From: Bauldia sp963759235 | GTDB lineage: Bacteria; Pseudomonadota; Alphaproteobacteria; Rhizobiales; Kaistiaceae | Length of the DNA: 64,000 nt | Direction: 5' to 3' | Assembly (NCBI GenBank): GCA_963759235.1 | Contig: CAVWYO010000001.1 | Coordinates: 434,001-498,000, forward strand | Shown here: piece after piece, positions 42,371-51,611 of the stretch | Layout: every line of letters begins with the position of its first letter | Numbering within the stretch: position 1 is the stretch's first letter | Made by a program: the position numbers and the translations under genes | Notes under the pieces: model-generated | What the model saw: the letters and a program-made list of their open reading frames with translations, nothing else | Database searches by the model: none | What the model was told of the DNA's origin: nothing

Positions 42371-42997
42371 TCAGGCGGCGGCGCGAAGTCCGCCGTGGGA
42401 TCCGAGAAAGTCCACGATTTCTGCCAATCCGGTCCCCTCCTTCATATTGGCGAAGACGAAGGGGCGAGCGCCGCGCATCTTCCTGGCATCGCGCTCCATC
42501 ACCTCGAGCGATGCCCCGACCATCGGCGCGAGGTCGATCTTGTTGATGACCAGGAGGTCCGATCGGACGATGCCCGGCCCCCCTTTCCGCGGAATCTTGT
42601 CGCCGGCGGCGACGTCGATCACGTAGATGGTGAGATCGGCCAGCTCCGGCGAGAAGGTGGCGGCGAGATTGTCGCCGCCTGATTCGATCAAGATGACGTC
42701 GAGCTTCGGATAGAGAGCCCTGAGCTCCGCGACCGCGGCAAGATTGATCGAGGCATCCTCGCGGATGGCGGTGTGCGGGCAGCCGCCGGTCTCGACGCCG
42801 CGGATGCGCTCGGCCGGCAGCGCCCCCGACCGAATGAGAAACTCGGCGTCCTCTCGCGTGTAGATGTCGTTGGTGATGGCTGCGATGTCGTAATTCGCCG
42901 ACAGCGCCTTGCAGAGCGCGTCCATCAGCGCCGTCTTACCGGAGCCGACCGGACCGCCGACGCCGACGCGCAGCGGGCCGTGAGGTGACGGACTCAT
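42371..42997 (-). CDS. ureG: Urease accessory GTPase UreG
   Basis: This is a 208-residue SIMIBI-class GTPase that delivers nickel to urease. The start is the ATG at 42997 (MSPSPHGPLRVGVGGPVGSG), overlapping the ureF stop in ATGA. Motifs are the P-loop GVGGPVGSGKTALMDAL, NDIYTREDAEFLIRSGALP, the Ni-binding Cys-Pro-His of GVETGGCPHTAIREDAS, LIESGGDNLAATFSPELADL and the G4 motif VINKIDLAPMVGASL. It is last in the urease operon. Confidence 0.97.
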   Translation of the reverse strand: MSPSPHGPLRVGVGGPVGSGKTALMDALCKALSANYDIAAITNDIYTREDAEFLIRSGALPAERIRGVETGGCPHTAIREDASINLAAVAELRALYPKLDVILIESGGDNLAATFSPELADLTIYVIDVAAGDKIPRKGGPGIVRSDLLVINKIDLAPMVGASLEVMERDARKMRGARPFVFANMKEGTGLAEIVDFLGSHGGLRAAA

Positions 42998-43719
42998 GAG
43001 CGAAACAGCCTCGTATACTGGGTTTCGTGCTTCATGCTGGCGATATCGGCGCGGAGCACGATGCCGCCGAGGTCGCCAAGCTCGGCCGATAGCGCAAGAA
43101 CCGCAACCGCCTCGCATCCCTGACCAAGCCCGGCGATGATCCTCTGGCCATCGGTCTGGCCGATCGGGACCGCTCGAACGCCGGCCGAAACGATATTCGA
43201 GACGAAGGCGTTGAGAAAGGCGACGAGGGAAGGCTCGAGCGGCACGCCGTCGGCCGCGGCCGCCATTGCGACAGCCACCGGATAGGCGATATCGGCGCTG
43301 GCGCCGGCGGCGAGAGCAGCGAGACGATCGTTCGGCCAGGCGGCCGTGACCGCCTGGAGAAAGGCGCGACCCTGAGCGGTCGCCTCGAGGTGGCGTTCCT
43401 TCGACGGCTGGAAGGCGGCGGCGAGTTCGGCGACTGCCTGGAGGCGGGCGGCGTCATCCGTCGCTGCGGCGCGCCAGGCGTGGGCAAACAGGATCGCATC
43501 GTTTCGGCCGCTGCCGTGACGGAGCACGCCGTCCAGCCACGCCGCGAGGTCGGCGGCGTTGCCGACCGTACCGTCCTCGATCGCCCATTCGAGGCCGTGG
43601 CTGTAGGTATAGGCACCGACCGGAAAGGACGGCGACAGCCAGGCAAGGAGACGCTGCAACGCCGCCGGCGTCACGCCGAGGTCCGACCGGTCGAGGGCAC
43701 TGGCGGCTCGCTCAAGCAT
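42994..43719 (-). CDS. ureF: Urease accessory protein UreF
   Basis: This is a 241-residue all-helical maturation factor that couples UreG GTP hydrolysis to nickel insertion. The start is taken as the ATG at 43719 (MLERAASALDRSDLGVTPAA), 7 bases into the end of ureE; an alternative is the ATG at 43740. Conserved sequence includes LLAWLSPSFPVGAYTYSHGL, GRNDAILFAHAWRAA and the C-terminal LRADIASMKHETQYTRLFRS. It is translationally coupled to ureG. Confidence 0.95.
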   Translation of the reverse strand: MLERAASALDRSDLGVTPAALQRLLAWLSPSFPVGAYTYSHGLEWAIEDGTVGNAADLAAWLDGVLRHGSGRNDAILFAHAWRAAATDDAARLQAVAELAAAFQPSKERHLEATAQGRAFLQAVTAAWPNDRLAALAAGASADIAYPVAVAMAAAADGVPLEPSLVAFLNAFVSNIVSAGVRAVPIGQTDGQRIIAGLGQGCEAVAVLALSAELGDLGGIVLRADIASMKHETQYTRLFRS

Positions 43720-44194
43720 GGCCGTGATGATGCCCGTCATCGCCGTGGCCGTGGGGTTCGTGCCCATGGCTGTAGGCGCCGCCTTCCGGGTCGAACGGCG
43801 CCTCGACATGGGTCACCCTCGCGCCGAGGCTGGTCAGCATCGCCTCGATGACGTGGTCGCGCCGGATGAGCAGCCGATCGCCGGCGAGTTGAGTCGGCAG
43901 ATGGCGATTGCCGAGATGCCAGGCGAGACGGACAAGATCGGCGGCGCCATTCCCCTTGACCTCGGCCAGCGGTTCGGCCGCCGCTTTCACCGCAACGATG
44001 CGGCCGTCCTCCAGCACCAAGCCGTCGCCGTCGCGGAGCACCGCCGTTTCCACGAGGTCGAGCAGGAAGGCAAGTCCGCCCTCGCCGGTCATCGCGAGGC
44101 GGCGGCGATGGCGGTTGTCGTGGTCGAGGACGACCGTGTCGGTCGCCACATGCGACCACTCACCGGAGGGAAAGACACGCGTGGCGCGGATCAC
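43712..44194 (-). CDS. ureE: Urease accessory nickel chaperone UreE
   Basis: This is a 160-residue metallochaperone with a UreE N-terminal peptide-binding domain (TDTVVLDHDNRHRRRLAMTG) and metal-binding C-terminal domain (GNRHLPTQLAGDRLLIRRDH). The His-rich tail HGHEPHGHGDDGHHHGHA binds nickel. The start is GTG 44194, overlapping the stop of the DUF29 gene in GTGA, so the DUF29 gene is co-translated with it. Its end overlaps ureF by 8 bases. Confidence 0.95.
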   Translation of the reverse strand: MIRATRVFPSGEWSHVATDTVVLDHDNRHRRRLAMTGEGGLAFLLDLVETAVLRDGDGLVLEDGRIVAVKAAAEPLAEVKGNGAADLVRLAWHLGNRHLPTQLAGDRLLIRRDHVIEAMLTSLGARVTHVEAPFDPEGGAYSHGHEPHGHGDDGHHHGHA

Positions 44195-44661
44195 GTTTCG
44201 CTGTCGTTCGGCCAGAAATCGGGATCGAGGACTTGTTTGATTGTGAACGGACAGGTCTCGGGGAAGACCTCTTCCAGCAGTCCCATCTCGTCGACAGCCT
44301 TCAAACGCGCGACCTCGTATTCCTCAGCAAGCATCAGGGCCGGGTAGTCCGCCAGGCTCGGGTTCTCTTTGGCGCCGCGAGCCAATCGGTGGCGCTGCTC
44401 GATGATCGTGGCGCGCCACCCGGATTTTCGCTGCTGCGGTTGGCGAGACCATTTGAGCAGGTGAACGACGAGGACGCCGAGTCGGCTCTCGATCTCTCGC
44501 TTCTCCGATCGGCCCAAGGTCTCGATCTCCTCGGCAATATTCTCCCAGTCGAGCTCGTTGTAGCGCTGGGCGCGCAGCCTCTCCGCCTGATCCCGGGCCC
44601 AGGCGTGGAAATCCGTCTCATAGGCCGTAGCCGGCCGTGTCTTCGTCTTGATGTCGCTCAT
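44191..44661 (-). CDS. DUF29 family protein inside the urease operon
   Basis: This is a 156-residue DUF29 protein (TAYETDFHAWARDQAERLRA, RYNELDWENIAEEIETLGRS, LLKWSRQPQQRKSGWRATII). The ATG at 44661 (MSDIKTKTRPATAY) is preferred to the TTG at 44670. DUF29 proteins are small helical proteins of unknown function, often found in multiple genomic copies in cyanobacteria and proteobacteria. Lying between ureC and ureE with a 4-base overlap with ureE, it is within the operon, but no urease role is known for the family. Confidence 0.85.
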   Translation of the reverse strand: MSDIKTKTRPATAYETDFHAWARDQAERLRAQRYNELDWENIAEEIETLGRSEKREIESRLGVLVVHLLKWSRQPQQRKSGWRATIIEQRHRLARGAKENPSLADYPALMLAEEYEVARLKAVDEMGLLEEVFPETCPFTIKQVLDPDFWPNDSET

Positions 44662-44717
44662 GGGCGCCAATCTAGAGCAGGTTCCCTGTCAGCGCCATTC
44701 TCGCCCGCTTCCCGTTC

Positions 44718-46427
44718 TCAAAACAGAAAATACCGCTGCGCCATCGGAAGCACCTCGGCCGGTGGGCAGGTGAGCAGCTCGCCGTCGGCGCGCACCTCGT
44801 AGGTTTCCGGATCGACCTCCATCTTCGGTGTCGCGGAGTTGTGGATCATCAATTCCTTCGAAATGCCGCGGGTGTGGCGAACCGGCAGCACCTGGCGCTG
44901 CAGTCCCAGCCGCGCCGCGATGCCTTCGGCGGCCGCGGCCTGGCTGACGAAGGTGACCGCCGAATGGGTCATCGACTGGCCGAAGCCGCCGAACATCGGC
45001 CGATAGTGCACCGGTTGCGGCGTCGGGATCGAGGCGTTGGGATCGCCCATCTGGGCGGCGGCGATGGTGCCCATCTTGATCACCATGTCGGGCTTGACCC
45101 CGAAGAAGGCCGGCGACCAAAGCACCAGGTCGGCGAGCTTGCCGATCGCGATGGAGCCCACCCACTCGTCGATGCCGTGGGCGATGGCCGGGTTGATCGT
45201 GTACTTGGCGATGTAGCGTTTGACCCGAAAATTGTCGTTGCCGCCGGAATCCTCCGGCAGGCTGCCGCGCTGCACCTTCATCTTGTGGGCGGTCTGCCAG
45301 GTGCGGATCAGCACCTCGCCGACCCGGCCCATCGCCTGGCTGTCCGACGCCATCATCGAGAAGGCGCCGATGTCGTGGAGGATATCTTCCGCCGCGATGG
45401 TCTCCTTGCGGATGCGGCTTTCGGCGAAAGCGACGTCCTCCGGGATCGACGGATCGAGATGGTGGCACACCATCAGCATGTCGAGATGCTCGTCGATGGT
45501 ATTGACCGTGTAGGGCCGGGTCGGGTTGGTCGACGACGGCAGAACGTTCGACAGCCCGCAGACCTTGATGATGTCGGGGGCATGGCCGCCGCCGGCGCCC
45601 TCGGTGTGAAAGGCGTGGATCGTGCGGTCCTTGAACGCTCGAATCGTGTCCTCGACGAAGCCGGATTCGTTCAGCGTGTCGGTGTGGATCATCACCTGGA
45701 CGTCGAATTCGTCGGCGACAGCAAGGCAGCAGTCGATGGTCGCCGGCGTCGTCCCCCAGTCCTCGTGCAGCTTCAGCGCGGCGGCGCCGGCCTTGACCTG
45801 CTCCTCGAGCGCCGCAGGCAGCGAGGCGTTGCCTTTGCCGGCGAAGGCGAGGTTCATCGGGAAGCCCTCGGCGGCCTGGATCATGCGGGCGAGGTGAAAC
45901 GGCCCCGGCGTGCAGGTGGTGGCGTTGGTGCCGGTTGCCGGGCCGGTGCCGCCGCCGAGCATGGTGGTGACCCCGGACATCAGCGCCTCGTCGATCTGCT
46001 GCGGGCTGATGAAATGGATGTGGCAATCGAGGCCGCCGGCGGTGACGATTTTGCCCTCGCCGGCGATCGCCTCGGTGCCCGGGCCGACGATGATGTCGAC
46101 GTTCGGCTGGACGTCCTGGTTGCCGGCCTTGCCGATGCCGGCAATCCTGCCGTCCTTGATGCCGATATCGGCCTTGACGATGCCCCAATGGTCGACGATC
46201 AGCGCATTGGTGATCACCGTATCGACCGCGCCTTCGGCATGCGCCGTCTGGCTCTGGCCCATGCCGTCGCGAATGACCTTGCCGCCGCCGAACTTCACCT
46301 CCTCGCCGTAGGTGGCGAAATCCTTCTCCACCTCGATGACGAGGTCGGTGTCCGCCAGGCGGACCTTGTCGCCGACGGTCGGGCCGAACATCTCGGCATA
46401 GGCGGCTCGGGGGATGCGATATGGCAT
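44718..46427 (-). CDS. ureC: Urease alpha subunit (catalytic)
   Basis: This is the 569-residue nickel-containing subunit that hydrolyses urea to ammonia and carbamate. Motifs are GGLDCHIHFISPQQIDEALM (metal-binding HIH), GGTGPATGTNATTCTPG, the carbamylated Lys in GAAALKLHEDWGTTPAT, the HTEGAGGGHAPDII segment and the mobile flap Cys in LMVCHHLDPSIPEDV. The full length is normal. In this operon it is separated from ureB by the GFA and patatin genes, unlike the usual ureABC order. Maturation would need UreDEFG, all present. Confidence 0.98.
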   Translation of the reverse strand: MPYRIPRAAYAEMFGPTVGDKVRLADTDLVIEVEKDFATYGEEVKFGGGKVIRDGMGQSQTAHAEGAVDTVITNALIVDHWGIVKADIGIKDGRIAGIGKAGNQDVQPNVDIIVGPGTEAIAGEGKIVTAGGLDCHIHFISPQQIDEALMSGVTTMLGGGTGPATGTNATTCTPGPFHLARMIQAAEGFPMNLAFAGKGNASLPAALEEQVKAGAAALKLHEDWGTTPATIDCCLAVADEFDVQVMIHTDTLNESGFVEDTIRAFKDRTIHAFHTEGAGGGHAPDIIKVCGLSNVLPSSTNPTRPYTVNTIDEHLDMLMVCHHLDPSIPEDVAFAESRIRKETIAAEDILHDIGAFSMMASDSQAMGRVGEVLIRTWQTAHKMKVQRGSLPEDSGGNDNFRVKRYIAKYTINPAIAHGIDEWVGSIAIGKLADLVLWSPAFFGVKPDMVIKMGTIAAAQMGDPNASIPTPQPVHYRPMFGGFGQSMTHSAVTFVSQAAAAEGIAARLGLQRQVLPVRHTRGISKELMIHNSATPKMEVDPETYEVRADGELLTCPPAEVLPMAQRYFLF

Positions 46428-46446
46428 GGTGGCGGTTGCCTTTGGA

Positions 46447-46809
46447 TTAGCGGCTCTTGCCGTCGAACATGGTTGGATTGAGTGTCGCCGGATCGACTCC
46501 GTCGAGGCAGCGAACGTTCACGGCCACGACCGGATCGTTGGCTCCGGGAGGGACGCCGCGGGCGAAGGATTCGATTCCGCAAATCCGGCAAAATGCATGC
46601 CGGATGACCTTGCGGTTGAAGGTGTATTCGGTGAGCTGATCCTCCCCGGAAAGCAGCGTGAAGCTCTCCGCCGGCGTGAAGGTCATGATCCAGCCGAGCT
46701 TCGAGCAGCGCGAGCAGTTGCAGGTCGCCACCTTGTCGAGGTCGACGGTCGTCTCGTAGCGAACGGCGCCGCAATAACAACCGCCCTGATATCGGCTGGA
46801 GCCGCTCAT
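46447..46809 (-). CDS. GFA-family zinc protein (CENP-V/GFA fold)
   Basis: This is a 120-residue protein with the GFA cysteine pattern: GGCYCGAVRYE, TCNCSRCSKLGWIM and FCRICGIESFARG. Members bind zinc; a few were proposed to help glutathione capture formaldehyde, but most are of unknown role. It is read in the urease operon between the patatin gene and ureC (19 bases before ureC). I see no reason from family knowledge for a urease function. Confidence 0.9.
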   Translation of the reverse strand: MSGSSRYQGGCYCGAVRYETTVDLDKVATCNCSRCSKLGWIMTFTPAESFTLLSGEDQLTEYTFNRKVIRHAFCRICGIESFARGVPPGANDPVVAVNVRCLDGVDPATLNPTMFDGKSR

Positions 46810-46873
46810 GGCGTCGCTGCCCGGTCGTTCGACGACACGTCACGCCCCCGGCCGCGCGCCGTCTTCCGCAGCT

Positions 46874-47935
46874 TCACGGCGTTGCCTCTGCCTTGCGGGA
46901 AGCGCGGCCGCGCCGCTCCAATTCCTTCTCCGCGTCGTGATAGCCGGCGCGGATGCGCGCCTCGATGGATTCGCGAGAGAAATCCGACGCCGCGCTGACC
47001 GGCTCGTCGCGGGTATTGGTGATCTCGACGATGTCGCTCAGCGCCTTGAATCGGCGCAGCTCCTCGTATTCGGGCCGGTCGAGCAAATGGCGGACCTCGG
47101 GATGGCGGCTGACGATATCGTCGACCAAGGCGACGAAGGCGTTGATGGTCTTGGCGATACCGACGTCCTTGCTCATCTTGTTGGCGAAGATCAGCTCGAT
47201 CATGCGGTCCGACACGCCGATCATGTCCCGCGGCGCCTTCCCCGCCTTTGGGAAGAGGTTGACGACAAAGAGCCGCGTGTCCGGAGCGTCGATCGGGTCG
47301 ATGAGCTTCAGAAGCGGCGACAGCGGCGTGTTGTCGAAGAGGCCGCCGTCCCAATAAAGGCTCTTGCCGACCGGCGTCATCGGGAAGCCCGGCGGCAGGC
47401 TGCCGCTCGCCAGCACGTGGTCGATGGTCAGAGGTTTTTTCGGATCGGTATTGGAGAACGCTTCGATCTCGCCGGTCTCGATATTCGTCGCAGTGACGAC
47501 GAGCTTGATCGGACTCGCCATGATGGCGTCGAAGTCGACGAGCTCGGCGAGCTTGGCGCGGATCGGGCCGAGGTCATAGAAGCTCGTCCAGAACGCCATC
47601 GTCAGATAGTCGCCGCGCATCCGGTAGAACGATGGATTGCCAAGCGCCGACAAGGCCGGCCCGAAAAGCGGCGGCATCAGCGGCGAGGCGGGCACCACGA
47701 ACTCTTTCCACATCGTCGCGAGCGTTCCCAACGGATCGCCGTTGCGGGCGCCGACCAGCACCGCCGCGGTGATCGCGCCGATCGAGACGCCGGAAACATA
47801 GGCCGGTCGGAAGCCCGGCTCCTTGTGAAGCCGCTGAAGGACGCCGAGTTCGTAGGCGCCCAATGCCCCTCCGCCCTGGAGCACGAGGGCGGACTTGGTT
47901 TTGGCGGTTGCTTGCCGTTTCGACGCCGGACTCAC
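46874..47935 (-). CDS. Patatin-like phospholipase
   Basis: This is a 353-residue Ser-Asp dyad lipase-fold protein. It shows the oxyanion loop LVLQGGGALGAYELGVLQRL, the nucleophile elbow VSGVSIGAITAAVLVG and the DGG motif YWDGGLFDNTPLSPLLKLID. It ends in a charged tail (RRGRASRKAEATP). The start is GTG 47935, which overlaps the ureB stop in GTGA, so it is translated with ureB. Substrate lipid unknown. It is an uncommon member of a urease operon. Confidence 0.93.
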   Translation of the reverse strand: MSPASKRQATAKTKSALVLQGGGALGAYELGVLQRLHKEPGFRPAYVSGVSIGAITAAVLVGARNGDPLGTLATMWKEFVVPASPLMPPLFGPALSALGNPSFYRMRGDYLTMAFWTSFYDLGPIRAKLAELVDFDAIMASPIKLVVTATNIETGEIEAFSNTDPKKPLTIDHVLASGSLPPGFPMTPVGKSLYWDGGLFDNTPLSPLLKLIDPIDAPDTRLFVVNLFPKAGKAPRDMIGVSDRMIELIFANKMSKDVGIAKTINAFVALVDDIVSRHPEVRHLLDRPEYEELRRFKALSDIVEITNTRDEPVSAASDFSRESIEARIRAGYHDAEKELERRGRASRKAEATP

Positions 47936-48237
47936 AGCGCTCCCATCACCTTCTGATTGAAGCCGAAGACCAGCCGCTCGCCGCGGTACGGCACCAGCGT
48001 CACTGTGCGGGTCTGGCCGGGCTCGAAGCGGACGGCGGTGCCGGCCGGGATGTCGAGGCGAAAGCCCTTCGTCTTGTCGCGGTCGAAGGAGAGCGCCGGG
48101 TTGGTCTCGTAGAAGTGGTAGTGCGAGCCGACCTGAACCGGGCGGTCGCCGGTGTTGGCGACGTCCAAGGTCACCGTCGGCTGGCCGGCGTTCAATTCGA
48201 TGTCGCCCTCGGCCGGGAAGATTTCACCTGGGATCAT
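47932..48237 (-). CDS. ureB: Urease beta subunit
   Basis: This 101-residue structural subunit of the urease trimer begins MIPGEIFPAEGDIELNAGQP and carries the typical VANTGDRPVQVGSHYHFYET, then AGTAVRFEPGQTRTVTLVPY. It sits between hupE/ureJ and the patatin gene. Its length is normal. Confidence 0.97.
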   Translation of the reverse strand: MIPGEIFPAEGDIELNAGQPTVTLDVANTGDRPVQVGSHYHFYETNPALSFDRDKTKGFRLDIPAGTAVRFEPGQTRTVTLVPYRGERLVFGFNQKVMGAL

Positions 48238-48247
48238 GGCGCCCGCC

Positions 48248-48841
48248 TCAGCTGAACGCGAGGGCTATGCCGAGGGCGGCGGCCATGCCGCCAAGCAGGC
48301 GGGCGACGATCTTGCCGGCCGCCTCGCCGAGGCCCTTGCCGGAACCGAGGAACAAGCCGATGCCGACACCGCTGGCGTGGAGGAGCGCGGTGGCGAGCGC
48401 AAAGCCGAAACCGAAAGGCAGGGCCGCGGCAACTCCAAGTTCGCTGCCGTGAGCGTGCCCGTGGAAAACGGCGAACAGCCCGACGAGAATCACGCCGATG
48501 GTGACCGGAAGGCGGACGGCCGCCGCTATCAGGAGGCCAAGCGCGACGACCGAGGCGAGAATCATCGGCTCGGCGAACGGCAAGGCGAGCCCCGTCAGCG
48601 ACAGGAGGTATCCGATCACCATCGCGCCGACGAAGGCAGCGGGGATCGCCCAGATCGCGCGGCCGCCGATGGTGGCCGCCCAAAGGCCGACGGCGACCAT
48701 CACCACGATATGGTCGAGGCCGAACAGCGGGTGGGAGAAGCCGGCGAGAAACGACCCGTTGTCGGCCGGATTGACGTGGGCGAAGGCCGGGGCCGTGGCG
48801 GCGATCAAGATGCCGGTGGTGACGGCGAGACGCTTGAGCAT
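48248..48841 (-). CDS. ureJ: HupE/UreJ family nickel permease
   Basis: This is a 197-residue membrane protein with an N-terminal signal-like segment (LAVTTGILIAATAPAFAHVN), the family motif HPLFGLDHIVVMVAVGLWAA, and HGHAHGSELG in a later helix (nickel-ligand-like His cluster). Members import nickel or cobalt; location between ureA and ureB indicates supply of nickel to urease. The helix count is about seven. Confidence 0.93.
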   Translation of the reverse strand: MLKRLAVTTGILIAATAPAFAHVNPADNGSFLAGFSHPLFGLDHIVVMVAVGLWAATIGGRAIWAIPAAFVGAMVIGYLLSLTGLALPFAEPMILASVVALGLLIAAAVRLPVTIGVILVGLFAVFHGHAHGSELGVAAALPFGFGFALATALLHASGVGIGLFLGSGKGLGEAAGKIVARLLGGMAAALGIALAFS

Positions 48842-48863
48842 GGAGATTTGTCCTCTTGAGTGG

Positions 48864-49166
<303 letters not shown>

Positions 49167-49176
49167 GTCGCCCCCT

Positions 49177-50043
49177 TCAGCAATTCCACACGCGCGGCAT
49201 CGCCGTCTTGCGCAATGTCTCGATGAGCCTGGTCAGCCCCGTCCGCAGCGCCTTGCCGCCTGGCGCCAGCATACGAGCGACGAGCATCCCGTTCCAGCCG
49301 CTCACACCCCATTCGCAAGGCGCTTCCGCCAATGCGTCTCGCGCTGCCTCGACGCGCGTTTCAGCCTCTGGCGCAACCAGGACGACCGTCGCGAAAGCCC
49401 CGGCGCCGCCGCCCGTCGCCTTGCCGTCCATCACCGTGACGGCATCGCCGTCAAGCCGCATGCCATCCGCAAAGACGAGAAAGCCGTCGCGCCGGATCCG
49501 CCAGGCGTCGGTGAAGGAGACGTCGTGAAGGGTCTCGCCCATGGCGGCGCGGCCGAGCACGACCGCCTCGGCGGCGAGCAGAGTGGCCGTGCCCTCGATG
49601 TCGGCCTCGAGGCTGCGGGCGAGCGCGCTCTCCTCGAAAAGAATGGTTTCTTGCGGGACCCAATCGAGTCGTCCGCCGGCGGCGACGGTGAGCCGCGTCT
49701 CGATACGCGCGAGACCGCCGGCGGAGCGGTAGGCGCGCTCGGCGGCCTGCGAGCTGACGACCGCGGCGGCCGACTGCATCACCGTCACCTCGCACTGGAG
49801 GTGGTCGCCGCCGGTAACGCCGCCCGCCGTGTTGAGGAGGATCGCCTCGAGCGGCGCGCCGTCCGGCACGCGTGGCAGGCGCAGCTTCGCCGAGCCGGCC
49901 TGCCGAAGCGCGACAAGACGGTTTCCGCCTCGTTCGCGGCGAACGACAATGCGCGCGTCGCCGCGCACGCGCTCCAATTTCCCCGCTCCGGCGGGAATGG
50001 ACCGCCGCGGACTCAAGGCAACAAGGGGCTCGGCGGCATTCAT
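49177..50043 (-). CDS. ureD: Urease accessory protein UreD
   Basis: This is a 288-residue scaffold for nickel insertion, binding apo-urease and UreF/UreG. I used the ATG at 50043 (MNAAEPLVALSPRRSIPAGA); the ATG at 50091 is an alternative and neither has a strong ribosome site. Conserved sequence includes LLNTAGGVTGGDHLQCEVTV, SQAAERAYRSAGGLARIETR, GRLDWVPQETILFEESALAR and MLAPGGKALRTGLTRLIETL. It is the first gene of the operon; the ~240 bases to the divergent carboxypeptidase gene should hold its promoter. Confidence 0.93.
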   Translation of the reverse strand: MNAAEPLVALSPRRSIPAGAGKLERVRGDARIVVRRERGGNRLVALRQAGSAKLRLPRVPDGAPLEAILLNTAGGVTGGDHLQCEVTVMQSAAAVVSSQAAERAYRSAGGLARIETRLTVAAGGRLDWVPQETILFEESALARSLEADIEGTATLLAAEAVVLGRAAMGETLHDVSFTDAWRIRRDGFLVFADGMRLDGDAVTVMDGKATGGGAGAFATVVLVAPEAETRVEAARDALAEAPCEWGVSGWNGMLVARMLAPGGKALRTGLTRLIETLRKTAMPRVWNC

Positions 50044-50280
50044 CGAAACATTGCGTTCTGACCGGATTGGTCCATGCAAGCTTGAAGCCATCGCCCAATG
50101 GCGCCGGCCGATCAAGTCGAACTCATACGGCCAGCCGGAATTTGGGGCAAATGCCGATTAAATCGGCATCCGGCCGTCAACAGGACTTTGCCTAATTGCC
50201 TCGTTGCGGATAGAAGAGGGACCGAAGGCGATCGGGGGCGATCGGGGGCGTCACGATCGCCAAAGGCTGGGGCTGACCTG

Positions 50281-51381
50281 TTGAGACCGGCGCTTCTCAT
50301 TGTCCTGTTGCTTGTGTCTCTTGGCTGCTCGCCGGTGCGGGCCGATCAGAGGCCGGCCTATATTCTCGTCGATGTCGGACGCGGGGCCGTCATCGAATAT
50401 CGCGATTCCGACAAGCTGTGGGCGCCCGCCTCGCTCACCAAGATGATGACCGCCTATCTGACGTTCAAGGCGTTGGAATCCGGGCAGCTCAAATTGACCT
50501 CGCCGGTCGTCATCTCCGCCCATGCCTTGGCGCAGCCGCCGTCCAAGATGGGCTACAAGGTCGGAACGATCATCAACATCGACAACGCCTTGAAGATGAT
50601 GATCGTGCACTCCTCCAACGACATCGCGATGGCGATTGCCGAAACCATCGGCGGTAGCGAGGCGGCTTTCGTCGCCCTGATGAACCAGGAGGCGAAGCGG
50701 CTCGGAATGAACTCGACGCACTTCGTCAATCCCAACGGTCTTCCCGCCGACGGCCAGGCAACCACCGCCCGCGATCTGGCGGTGTTGGCGCGGGCGCTGT
50801 GGATGGATTATCCGCAATACCGCGAATATTTCCGCATCTCCGCCATCCGCGTCGGTGCAAGGGTCCTGCGCTCGTACAACACGCTCCTTGAGCGCTATCG
50901 CGGCACCAACGGGATGAAGACCGGCTTCATCTGCGCCTCCGGCTTCAATATCGTGGCAAGCGCCACCAAGAACGGCCGGACGTTGATGGCGGTGGTTCTC
51001 GGCGAGACGTCAAGCGATGCGCGAGCCGAAACCGCCGCCAGCCTCCTCGACCGCGGCTTCACCGGCGTGCTGTCCGGCATCCTTGGTCAGAACCTCGCGG
51101 CTTTCGAGACACGTCCCGCACCCGGCCCTCCGGTCGATCTGCACGACGACATTTGCGGGAAGAAGCATGCGCCCACGTCCGACACCGCCGAGTCGGCGCT
51201 CGGTCCCCGTTTCGTCCTGATGGACCCCGTGCGCGTCGTCACCGGCAACGCCGATCCTCTGCCCGGCGCGGCTCCGGCCGCCCAGCCGGCGGCCAAGCCG
51301 GCTGCCAACATCCCGCTGCCGCGGCCGAGGCCACGCTATCCGGCCGACGCCGCCGCCCATATGCAGACGATCGCCCAATAA
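50281..51381 (+). CDS. D-alanyl-D-alanine carboxypeptidase, S11 family
   Basis: This is a penicillin-binding-protein-5-like periplasmic enzyme that trims the terminal D-Ala of peptidoglycan. The start is uncertain: the open frame begins at ATG 50098, but the signal peptide (RPALLIVLLLVSLGCSPVRA) begins only at the TTG 50281, which I use (366 residues). Active-site motifs are SLTK (about 51-54), SSN (111-113) and KTG (213-215). A Pro/Ala-rich tail (PGAAPAAQPAAKPAANIPLP) replaces the usual amphipathic anchor. Two tandem GGCGATCGGG blocks lie just upstream. Function certain; start moderate. Confidence 0.9.
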   Translation: MRPALLIVLLLVSLGCSPVRADQRPAYILVDVGRGAVIEYRDSDKLWAPASLTKMMTAYLTFKALESGQLKLTSPVVISAHALAQPPSKMGYKVGTIINIDNALKMMIVHSSNDIAMAIAETIGGSEAAFVALMNQEAKRLGMNSTHFVNPNGLPADGQATTARDLAVLARALWMDYPQYREYFRISAIRVGARVLRSYNTLLERYRGTNGMKTGFICASGFNIVASATKNGRTLMAVVLGETSSDARAETAASLLDRGFTGVLSGILGQNLAAFETRPAPGPPVDLHDDICGKKHAPTSDTAESALGPRFVLMDPVRVVTGNADPLPGAAPAAQPAAKPAANIPLPRPRPRYPADAAAHMQTIAQ

Positions 51382-51611
51382 GACGTCCGCGCCTTAAGAC
51401 GTCCGGGCCTTGTTCGCTGGATAAGACAGCGATAGACGCCGTCTTCATGAGAAGCGGCGAGCAAACGGTGTCTCAACTCCATGAGGCAATCGGGGATGTC
51501 GATTGCCGCCGGCGGATCACTGGCGGTCGGTCGTCGTCTCTTGTTCGAAGACCCGCCAATGCTAGGCTTGCGCCAGCCGCAAGAGAAGAACAGCGGCCCT
51601 TCGGGTAGGAA

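Noticed and set aside
44689..46188. Minus-strand frame of 499 residues overlapping ureC
   Set aside because: It is the same strand but a shifted frame relative to ureC; ureC has all catalytic motifs.
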